Translations under genes and position numbers: made by a program
Part shown: positions 15,031 through 21,585 of the stretch, piece after piece
Position numbering within the stretch: the stretch's first letter is position 1
How the letters are laid out: the number at the start of each line of letters is the position of its first letter
Source of the DNA: Streptomyces sp. A 4/2
Lineage (GTDB): Bacteria; Actinomycetota; Actinomycetes; Streptomycetales; Streptomycetaceae
Assembly: GCF_940670765.1 (NCBI RefSeq)
Contig: NZ_CALNVW010000027.1
Span: forward strand, 91,900-155,899
Length of the DNA: 64,000 nt
Reading direction: 5' to 3'
The notes under the pieces: model-generated
What the model was told of the DNA's origin: nothing
The model's database searches: none
The model's input: the letters and a program-made list of their open reading frames with translations, nothing else

Positions 15031-16896
15031 ATGGCACGTGCGGTCGGCATCGACCTGGGCACGACTAATTCCGTCGTCAGCGTTCTCGAAGGCGGCGAGC
15101 CCACCGTCATCACCAACGCCGAAGGCGCCAGGACCACGCCGTCCGTCGTCGCCTTCGCCAAGAACGGCGAGGTGCTCGTCGGCGAGGTCGCCAAGCGCCA
15201 GGCAGTCACGAACGTCGACAGGACCATCCGGTCGGTCAAGCGCCACATGGGCACCGACTGGAAGATCGACCTGGACGGCAAGAGCTTCAACCCGCAGCAG
15301 ATGAGCGCCTTCATCCTGCAGAAGCTGAAGCGTGACGCCGAGTCGTACCTGGGAGAGAAGGTCACCGACGCGGTGATCACCGTCCCGGCGTACTTCAACG
15401 ACTCCGAGCGCCAGGCGACGAAGGAGGCCGGCGAGATCGCGGGCCTGAACGTCCTGCGTATCGTCAACGAGCCGACCGCCGCCGCCCTGGCGTACGGGCT
15501 CGACAAGGACGACCAGACCATCCTCGTCTTCGACCTCGGTGGCGGCACCTTCGACGTGTCGCTCCTGGAGATCGGTGACGGCGTCGTCGAGGTCAAGGCC
15601 ACCAACGGTGACAACCACCTCGGTGGTGACGACTGGGACCAGCGCGTCGTCGACTACCTGGTGAAGCAGTTCGCCAACGGTCACGGCGTGGACCTGGCCA
15701 AGGACAAGATGGCTCTCCAGCGTCTCCGCGAGGCCGCGGAGAAGGCGAAGATCGAGCTGTCGTCCTCCACCGAGACCACGATCAACCTGCCGTACATCAC
15801 GGCGTCGGCCGAGGGCCCGCTGCACCTGGACGAGAAGCTCACCCGCGCCCAGTTCCAGCAGCTCACCGCCGACCTGCTGGACCGGTGCAAGAGCCCGTTC
15901 CACAACGTCATCAAGGACGCGGGCATCCAGCTCTCCGAGATCGACCACGTCGTTCTCGTCGGTGGCTCGACCCGTATGCCGGCCGTCGCCGAGCTCGTCA
16001 AGGAGCTCACCGGTGGCCAGGACGCCAACAAGGGTGTGAACCCGGACGAGGTCGTCGCGATCGGCGCCTCGCTCCAGGCCGGTGTCCTCAAGGGCGAGGT
16101 CAAGGACGTCCTGCTCCTCGACGTGACGCCGCTTTCCCTCGGTATCGAGACCAAGGGAGGGATCATGACCAAGCTCATCGAGCGCAACACCACGATCCCG
16201 ACCAAGCGTTCCGAGATCTTCACGACGGCCGAGGACAACCAGCCGTCCGTGCAGATCCAGGTGTACCAGGGCGAGCGCGAGATCGCGGCGTACAACAAGA
16301 AGCTCGGGATGTTCGAGCTCACCGGTCTGCCGCCGGCCCCGCGTGGCGTGCCGCAGATCGAGGTCGCCTTCGACATCGACGCCAACGGCATCATGCACGT
16401 CGCTGCCAAGGACCTCGGCACCGGCAAGGAGCAGAAGATGACCGTCACCGGTGGCTCCTCGCTGCCGAAGGACGAGGTCAACCGGATGCGCGAAGAGGCC
16501 GAGCAGTACGCGGACGAGGACCACAAGCGCCGCGAGGCCGCCGAGTCGCGCAACCAGGGCGAGCAGCTCGTCTACCAGACCGAGAAGTTCCTCAAGGACA
16601 ACGAGGACAAGGTCCCGGGCGACGTCAAGACGGAGGTCGAGGAGTCCCTCACCGAGCTGAAGGAGAAGCTCAAGGGCGAGGACACCGCCGAGATCCGTAC
16701 GGCCACCGAGAAGGTCGCCGCCGTCTCGCAGAAGCTCGGCCAGGCGATGTACGCGAACGCCGAGGGTGCGGCCGCAGCAGGCGGTGCCCCCGGTGCCGAG
16801 GGCGCGCAGGAGCAGGCCACCGACGCTCCTGACGACGTCGTCGACGCCGAGATCGTGGACGACGAGAAGGACGGCCGTCAGGGAGGCGCCGCATGA
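15031..16896 (+). CDS. dnaK: Molecular chaperone DnaK (Hsp70)
   Basis: 621 residues from ATG 15031, with GGAGG eight bases upstream. The alternative upstream TTG would start on the HAIR site and is rejected. GIDLGTTNSVV opens the actin-like ATPase domain; DLGGGTFDVSLLEI and VVLVGGSTRMP are further phosphate and adenosine motifs. The substrate-binding beta domain (about 370-490) and the helical lid follow, ending in an Ala/Gly-rich tail and the DAEIVDDE-type terminus. It folds nascent and stressed proteins and acts as HspR co-repressor. First gene of dnaK-grpE-dnaJ-hspR; its stop overlaps grpE as ATGA. Confidence 0.98.
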   Translation: MARAVGIDLGTTNSVVSVLEGGEPTVITNAEGARTTPSVVAFAKNGEVLVGEVAKRQAVTNVDRTIRSVKRHMGTDWKIDLDGKSFNPQQMSAFILQKLKRDAESYLGEKVTDAVITVPAYFNDSERQATKEAGEIAGLNVLRIVNEPTAAALAYGLDKDDQTILVFDLGGGTFDVSLLEIGDGVVEVKATNGDNHLGGDDWDQRVVDYLVKQFANGHGVDLAKDKMALQRLREAAEKAKIELSSSTETTINLPYITASAEGPLHLDEKLTRAQFQQLTADLLDRCKSPFHNVIKDAGIQLSEIDHVVLVGGSTRMPAVAELVKELTGGQDANKGVNPDEVVAIGASLQAGVLKGEVKDVLLLDVTPLSLGIETKGGIMTKLIERNTTIPTKRSEIFTTAEDNQPSVQIQVYQGEREIAAYNKKLGMFELTGLPPAPRGVPQIEVAFDIDANGIMHVAAKDLGTGKEQKMTVTGGSSLPKDEVNRMREEAEQYADEDHKRREAAESRNQGEQLVYQTEKFLKDNEDKVPGDVKTEVEESLTELKEKLKGEDTAEIRTATEKVAAVSQKLGQAMYANAEGAAAAGGAPGAEGAQEQATDAPDDVVDAEIVDDEKDGRQGGAA

Positions 16897-17549
16897 CGGA
16901 GGAGACTCCGGGCTTCGAGGAGAAGCCCGACGTCCCCTCCGGCGCGACCTCCGAAGACGCCGCGCCGAAGGCCGCCGGGTCCGACTCCGAGAAGGAGTCG
17001 GGCCCGGCGGCCCCGGCCGGGGACGCACAGCAGAACCAGGAAACCGCGCTTGTCGCCCAGCTGGACCAGGCCCGTACGGCGCTCACCGAGCGCACCGCGG
17101 ACCTCCAGCGGCTGCAGGCCGAGTACCAGAACTACCGCCGCCGGGTGGAACGGGACAGGGTCCAGGTCAAGGAGGTCGCGATCGCGAACCTGCTGTCCGA
17201 GCTCCTCCCGACGCTCGACGACATCGGCCGCGCCCGGGAGCACGGCGAGCTGGTCGGCGGCTTCAAGTCGGTGGCCGACTCGCTGGAGACCGTCGTCGCC
17301 AAGATGGGCCTCCAGCAGTTCGGCAAGGAGGGCGAGCCCTTCGACCCGACGATCCACGAAGCGCTGATGCACTCGTACGCCCCGGACATCACCGAGGACA
17401 CGTGCGTGGCGATCCTGCAGCCCGGGTATCGGTTCGGCGAGCGCACCATCCGTCCCGCGCGCGTCGCGGTGGCCGAGCCCCAGCCGGGTGCCCAGGCCAA
17501 GGACGATGCGTCGGACGAGGACAGCGGTGGCCCGGAGGAGAGCGCGTGA
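16893..17549 (+). CDS. grpE: Nucleotide exchange factor GrpE
   Basis: 218 residues from ATG 16893, overlapping the dnaK stop by four bases. An acidic, disordered N-terminus of about 60 residues is followed by the long coiled-coil dimerisation helix (LQRLQAEYQNYRRRVERD) and the C-terminal beta wing with RPARVAVAEP. GrpE releases ADP from DnaK and may act as a thermosensor. Order and length are normal for Streptomyces. Confidence 0.97.
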   Translation: MTEETPGFEEKPDVPSGATSEDAAPKAAGSDSEKESGPAAPAGDAQQNQETALVAQLDQARTALTERTADLQRLQAEYQNYRRRVERDRVQVKEVAIANLLSELLPTLDDIGRAREHGELVGGFKSVADSLETVVAKMGLQQFGKEGEPFDPTIHEALMHSYAPDITEDTCVAILQPGYRFGERTIRPARVAVAEPQPGAQAKDDASDEDSGGPEESA

Positions 17550-17640
17550 CCCGGTTCCGCGTGGATCAGAGCCCGCGCGGAACCGGACCCCGCACCCTGC
17601 GGGCCGAGGAAGGCAGTAACCGGAAGGAGGGACGTCGGGG

Positions 17641-18834
17641 ATGAGTACCAAGGACTTCGTCGAGAAGGACTACTACAAGGTTCTCGGCGTCCCGAAGGAC
17701 GCCACCGAGGCCGAGATCAAGAAGGCGTACCGGAAGCTCGCCCGCGAGCTGCACCCGGACGCCAACAAGAGCGACGCCAAGGCCGAGGAGCGCTTCAAGG
17801 AGGTCTCCGAGGCGAACGACGTCCTCGGTGACCAGAAGAAGCGCAAGGAGTACGACGAAGCGCGTGCTCTCTTCGGTAACGGCGGCTACCGGCCGGGACC
17901 CGGGGCCGGCGGCGGCTCGTTCAACTTCGACCTGGGGGACCTCTTCGGGGGCACCCCGGGCGGCGGACAGCCGGGCGGCGCCGGAGCCGGTGGCTTCGGC
18001 GGCGGGCTCGGGGACGTGTTCGGCGGGCTGTTCAACCGGGGCGGCGGTCCCGGTACCACCCGTACCCAGCCCCGCCGCGGTCAGGACATCGAGACCGAGG
18101 TGACGCTCAGCTTCACCGAGGCGGTCGACGGGGCCACGGTCCCGTTGCGGATGTCCAGCCAGGCCCCCTGCAAGGCCTGTTCGGGCACCGGCGACAAGAA
18201 CGGCACACCGCGGGTCTGCCCGACCTGTGTCGGCACCGGCCAGGTGTCGCGCGGCAGCGGCGGCGGTTTCTCGCTGACCGATCCGTGCGTGGACTGCAAG
18301 GGCCGCGGGCTCATCGCCGAGAACCCCTGCGACGTCTGCAAGGGCTCCGGCCGCGCCAAGTCGTCCCGGACCATGCAGGTCCGGATCCCGGCGGGCGTCT
18401 CCGACAACCAGCGGATCCGGCTGCGCGGCAAGGGCACCCCGGGCGAGCGGGGCGGTCCGGCCGGCGACCTCTACGTGATCGTCCATGTCGACGCCCACCC
18501 GGTCTTCGGCCGCAAGGGCGACAACCTCACGGTCACCGTGCCCGTCACCTTCGCGGAGGCGGCGCTCGGCGGCGAGGTCAGGGTCCCGACGCTCAGCGGG
18601 CCCCCGGTCACGCTGAAACTGCCCGCGGGCACGCCCAACGGCCGTACGATGCGCGCCCGTGGCAAGGGTGCGCTGCGCAAGGACGGCACCCGCGGTGACC
18701 TGCTGGTCACCGTCGAGGTGGCCGTGCCGCAGGACCTCAGCGACAAGGCACGCGAGTCGCTGGAGACCTACCGTGAGGCGACTGCGGGAGAGGATCCGCG
18801 GGCGGAGCTGTTCCAGGCTGCGAAGGGAGCTTGA
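17641..18834 (+). CDS. dnaJ: Co-chaperone DnaJ (Hsp40), type I
   Basis: 397 residues from ATG 17641, with GGAGG upstream. The J domain occupies residues 10-75, including the HPD motif (ELHPDANK). A Gly/Phe-rich stretch runs to about residue 140. Four zinc-finger repeats follow (CKACSGTG, CPTCVGTG, CVDCKGRG, CDVCKGSG), then the C-terminal substrate-binding beta domains. It stimulates the DnaK ATPase and delivers unfolded clients. It lies 91 bp after grpE, and hspR starts one base after its stop. Confidence 0.97.
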   Translation: MSTKDFVEKDYYKVLGVPKDATEAEIKKAYRKLARELHPDANKSDAKAEERFKEVSEANDVLGDQKKRKEYDEARALFGNGGYRPGPGAGGGSFNFDLGDLFGGTPGGGQPGGAGAGGFGGGLGDVFGGLFNRGGGPGTTRTQPRRGQDIETEVTLSFTEAVDGATVPLRMSSQAPCKACSGTGDKNGTPRVCPTCVGTGQVSRGSGGGFSLTDPCVDCKGRGLIAENPCDVCKGSGRAKSSRTMQVRIPAGVSDNQRIRLRGKGTPGERGGPAGDLYVIVHVDAHPVFGRKGDNLTVTVPVTFAEAALGGEVRVPTLSGPPVTLKLPAGTPNGRTMRARGKGALRKDGTRGDLLVTVEVAVPQDLSDKARESLETYREATAGEDPRAELFQAAKGA

Positions 18835-18835
18835 G

Positions 18836-19294
18836 ATGAACGGCCGACGGCGTCGTGACAATTCAATGGGGTACGAACTGACCGACGAGTCACCCGTGTA
18901 CGTCATCTCGGTCGCCGCTCAGCTCTCGGGCCTGCACCCGCAGACCCTGCGTCAGTACGACCGTCTCGGCCTGGTCTCCCCGGACCGGACGGCCGGGCGG
19001 GGCCGGCGCTACTCGGCCCAGGACATCGAACTGCTCCGTACGGTGCAGCAGTTGTCCCAGGACGAGGGCATCAACCTGGCGGGCATCAAGCGCATCATCG
19101 AACTGGAACACCAGGTCGCCGCGTTGCAGGCCCGGGTCGCCGAACTGTCCGCCGCGGTGGACGGTGCGGCGACGGCGATGCAGCAGCGCGAGGCCCAGGT
19201 CCACGCCTCGTACCGGCGTGACCTGGTCCCGTACCAGGACGTGCAGCAGACCAGCGCGCTGGTGGTGTGGCGGCCCAAGAGGCCGTCGGACTGA
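18836..19294 (+). CDS. hspR: Heat-shock repressor HspR, MerR family
   Basis: 152 residues from ATG 18836, with GGGAG upstream; ATG 18866 is possible but less likely. The MerR winged-helix motif (VISVAAQLSGLHPQTLRQYD, then GLVSPDRTAGRGRRYSAQDI) fills the first 70 residues, followed by a coiled coil around ELEHQVAALQARVAELSAAV. HspR binds HAIR sites to repress the dnaK operon and clpB, and loses activity when DnaK is titrated by misfolded protein. Two HAIR sites precede dnaK and one precedes clpB in this window, so the regulator and its targets are all visible. Confidence 0.96.
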   Translation: MNGRRRRDNSMGYELTDESPVYVISVAAQLSGLHPQTLRQYDRLGLVSPDRTAGRGRRYSAQDIELLRTVQQLSQDEGINLAGIKRIIELEHQVAALQARVAELSAAVDGAATAMQQREAQVHASYRRDLVPYQDVQQTSALVVWRPKRPSD

Positions 19295-19318
19295 GGGCGT
19301 TGGTCCGGATTTCCGGAA

Positions 19319-19358
19319 GGAAGGGGTGGTGGGCCGTGATGGCCCGCCCCCCCCTTCC
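19319..19358. terminator. Hairpin between hspR and the LuxR-type gene
   Basis: GGAAGGGGTGGTGGGCC pairs imperfectly with GGCCCGCC followed by CCCCCCTTCC around a five-base loop. The genes on both sides converge here, so it may stop transcription from both directions. A short GGTCAGT triplication follows at 19378-19398. Confidence 0.7.
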
Positions 19359-19391
19359 CGCTGTCCGGCCGCAGCGGTCAGTGGTCAGTGG

Positions 19392-20384
19392 TCAGTGGTC
19401 CAGGATTCCGGACTGCGCGATGAGATAGCCCAGCTGGGCACGGCTGTTGCTGCCCAGGGACGCGGAGAGTTTGGCGACATGGGCCCGGCAGGTCCGTACG
19501 TTCATTCCGAGCCGGCGCGCGATTGCCTCGTCGACATGGCCCTCGACCAGCAGTTTCGCGATGGCCCGCTGCGCGCCGGAGACACCGTCGAGCTGGGGGG
19601 CGTACGCGACGGGCTCGGCCCAGGGGACGGCGTGCAGCCAGAACTGCTCGAAGACGCCCACCAGATACTGGACCAGACCTTCGTGACGCAGCTCCAGGGC
19701 GACCTGGCGGTCGCTGCGGGCGGGTATGAAGGCGACCCGGCGGTCCACGATGATCAGCCGGTCGATGATCTCCTCAAGCGTCCGCACCTCCACGGCGTAC
19801 GGCTCGACCCGCTCCATGTAGGCGAGTGTGGCCGGGTGGTGGCGCGCGGTGTGCTGGTACAGCGTGCGCATCCTGACGCCCAGGTCGAGCAGGGGGGCGA
19901 CCCGCTGGAGCCCTTCCTGGAGGGTCTGCGGCTTACGGCCGCTGCCGGGCTGGATGGTGAGGATCTCCTCGCGGGCCTCGGCGGTCACCCGGTCCAGCGT
20001 GGCGTTGATGTTGTTGAGACCGTTGAGCACCGTGATGGCGTGCGTGGTCGGCGGATCCTGCGGGGTGATGGACATGAATGGCTCAAAGGTGTCGGCCAGC
20101 GAGATGGTGAGCCGTCTGCGCTCTTGGATCTCCCGCTCGATGGGGTGTATTAGCTGAGTCAGCGCTGCGGACGGGGCAACCGGCCGGTACCACTCTGCGT
20201 CCTCAGGGTCTGGATGCAGAAGTGCCAGCTCGAAGAGGCAGGCGGTGCCCTCCGTCTCGGAACGGGCTATGCGGCCGGTGCGCAGGGCGTTGGCATAAAG
20301 GCGTTTCCCCTCTTCGCACAACCCCCCTTGAGGGTGACGGTGTTCCGTATCGCCCGAATTTGACTGCATATACACCCCCCTCAT
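19392..20384 (-). CDS. LuxR-type HTH regulator with TrmB-like N-terminus
   Basis: 330 residues from ATG 20384; ATG 20369 is an alternative with AGGGGGG upstream. The C-terminal 60 residues (AIAKLLVEGHVDEAIARRLG, then NVRTCRAHVAKLSASLG) form a LuxR/FixJ-type helix-turn-helix. The N-terminal region looks like a winged-helix, TrmB-like segment, and the middle resembles a phospholipase-D-like or ligand-sensing region without visible catalytic residues. There is no receiver domain, so phosphorylation is not expected. It faces a secreted repeat-peptide gene across a 97-bp gap, and a perfect 10-bp-arm palindrome overlaps its own start codon. It probably controls both itself and the divergent operon, which is inference. 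Confidence 0.82.
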   Translation of the reverse strand: MRGVYMQSNSGDTEHRHPQGGLCEEGKRLYANALRTGRIARSETEGTACLFELALLHPDPEDAEWYRPVAPSAALTQLIHPIEREIQERRRLTISLADTFEPFMSITPQDPPTTHAITVLNGLNNINATLDRVTAEAREEILTIQPGSGRKPQTLQEGLQRVAPLLDLGVRMRTLYQHTARHHPATLAYMERVEPYAVEVRTLEEIIDRLIIVDRRVAFIPARSDRQVALELRHEGLVQYLVGVFEQFWLHAVPWAEPVAYAPQLDGVSGAQRAIAKLLVEGHVDEAIARRLGMNVRTCRAHVAKLSASLGSNSRAQLGYLIAQSGILDH

Positions 20385-20406
20385 GTTCCTGTATTACAGG
20401 AACATG
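20382..20406. promoter_or_regulatory. 25-bp palindrome between LuxR-type gene and repeat-peptide operon
   Basis: CATGTTCCTG-TATTA-CAGGAACATG: perfect 10-bp arms around a five-base centre. The left arm contains the start codon of the LuxR-type gene. The centre reads TATTAC on one strand and TAATAC on the other, both plausible -10 hexamers, with the leftward one six to seven bases before the ATG. No good -35 elements are seen, which would fit activator dependence. Confidence 0.75.
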
Positions 20407-20480
20407 ATGCCCGCACTTGCTGGTGGAAGCGTGCGGAGTGAGCCATCGTCTTCAGTACGGGGGAGGGAGGTAGGGATCAC

Positions 20481-20774
20481 ATGAGGTGGAGATCGTCCAT
20501 GTCCAGGATGGTTCGTTCGGTTTGTGCACTTGCCGTAGCAGCGGCGGCTTTTGGTTTCGTGGCCAGCTACGAGGTCACGTGGGAGGGGTCCCCGGCTCAC
20601 AGCACGGTGGCGAACCCCGGTGAGGTGACGTGGGAGAGCACGCCGGCCGATGTCGTGGCCGCGCCCCCCGGTGAGGTCACCTGGGAGAGCATCCCCGCGA
20701 ACGCCAAGCTTTCGCAGCCCGGCGAGGTCACCTGGGAGATCGCTCCGGCCCACGTCGGATCCGCAGGCGCATGA
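20481..20774 (+). CDS. Exported peptide with four exact 17-residue EVTWE repeats
   Basis: 97 residues from ATG 20481, preceded by GGGAGGGAGGT about ten bases upstream. Residues 8-29 form a hydrophobic signal-like segment (VRSVCALAVAAAAFGF). The rest is four repeats starting at residues 30, 47, 64 and 81, each with [YG]EVTWE-x-x-PA followed by a seven-residue linker, three of which end in proline. EVTWE is invariant while its codons vary (GTC/GTG, ACG/ACC), so the motif seems selected rather than recently copied. The stop overlaps the next start as ATGA. I do not recognise a described family. It could be a processed multi-copy peptide signal, a RiPP-like precursor or a repeat surface protein. 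Confidence 0.75.
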   Translation: MRWRSSMSRMVRSVCALAVAAAAFGFVASYEVTWEGSPAHSTVANPGEVTWESTPADVVAAPPGEVTWESIPANAKLSQPGEVTWEIAPAHVGSAGA

Positions 20775-21091
20775 CAGTCCCACCGGACGACAGAGTCTTC
20801 CAGCGCGAGATGGCTGTGGCCTACCGCTCCGGGTGGCATTTCATCGACCTCGTCACGGCCATTCCGCACCGTGGTGATTCGTTGATGGTCACCCTGTTCG
20901 GCGAGCCGATCGTGGTCGTACGCGAGGAAGACGAAGACGTTCGCGCATACCGGTGCCTGCGCAAGCCCCGGGGTGCACCACAGCCTGTCCGCTGTGTCAT
21001 TCGTTACGGCATGGTTTTCGTCAATCTCGACCGGCGCGACCACCAGTTGTTCGGTGTCGAGCCCAATGCAGCCATCCCCCGCAGTGCCTGA
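20771..21091 (+). CDS. Small Rieske-like protein, cluster ligands apparently lost
   Basis: 106 residues from ATG 20771, overlapping the repeat-peptide stop by four bases. The run GWHFIDLVTAIPHRGDSL then VTLFGEPIVVVREEDEDVRA is the typical start of a Rieske domain from ring-hydroxylating oxygenases, and GMVFVNLD resembles the strand after the domain. Where CxHRG and CxxH cluster ligands are expected, it has CLRKPRG and RCVIRYG: cysteines remain but the histidines are absent, and no catalytic iron domain follows. It may be a binding or maturation partner of the repeat peptide. The family call is moderate; the ligand loss is read by eye. Confidence 0.65.
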   Translation: MTVPPDDRVFQREMAVAYRSGWHFIDLVTAIPHRGDSLMVTLFGEPIVVVREEDEDVRAYRCLRKPRGAPQPVRCVIRYGMVFVNLDRRDHQLFGVEPNAAIPRSA

Positions 21092-21135
21092 AGCGATTCC
21101 CCCGTCGTAACCAGATCGCTCAGGTACTTCCCCCA

Positions 21136-21178
21136 CACAGCGGCGCCACCGTGACCTGAACACGGTGGCGCCGCTGTG
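21136..21178 (+). terminator. Strong terminator of the repeat-peptide operon
   Basis: An 18-bp perfect stem, CACAGCGGCGCCACCGTG, with a seven-base loop ACCTGAA. It lies 44 bp after the Rieske-like gene and insulates the unit from clpB. Confidence 0.92.
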
Positions 21179-21472
21179 CTGCGTGCGGAGGCCGGGCGTG
21201 GTCCGGGTGGAAGACCCGCACGCCCCTCCGGCGCCGCCCGCACGCCCCTCCGGCGTCCGCCCGGCGCCCGCCCGGCGCCCACCCGTCACCCGGCAGGCCG
21301 CGACCCGTGTCCGTTCCGGGGCCGCGTGCGGTGAACCGCCCCCACGCGACGCCGTCGAGGTGCAGAGGCGGTACCCGCGCCAGAAGCTGGGATAGGTCGT
21401 ACGGGGATTGCGTGGGTCAATGGCCATAGCTGTGAAGCCAGGACCTGTCCGGTGGGACTTCGCCGATTACTG
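21179..21472. other. Intergenic region before clpB
   Basis: No gene is supported. A direct repeat CGCACGCCCCTCCGGCG occurs twice (about 21219-21260), followed by a CGCCCGGCGCC doublet. A small frame starting near 21420 runs out of frame into clpB and has atypical codons, so I do not call it. Confidence 0.5.
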
Positions 21473-21493
21473 GTTGAGTGGAATAGACTCAAC
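21473..21493. promoter_or_regulatory. HAIR operator (HspR site) of clpB
   Basis: GTTGAGT-N7-ACTCAAC, a symmetric HAIR element 93-113 bp before the clpB start, placing clpB in the HspR regulon. Confidence 0.92.
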
Positions 21494-21585
21494 TTTGCGC
21501 ATGCTGATGGAGTCATTGCTGCGACAGGTGCCGATTGCTGCCGCAGGTACGGATGGACCTGCCCCGCCAGGAGGAGAGCGCACAC

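Noticed and set aside
15013..17028. 671-residue open frame antisense to dnaK
   Set aside because: Antisense shadow of a highly biased GC-rich gene: third-position GC keeps the opposite frame open, there is no ribosome site, and the sense strand is certain.
20560..20774. CRISPR-like array at the 51-bp periodic repeat
   Set aside because: The period is coding (17 codons), spacers are not unique protospacer-like sequences, and synonymous changes show protein-level conservation.
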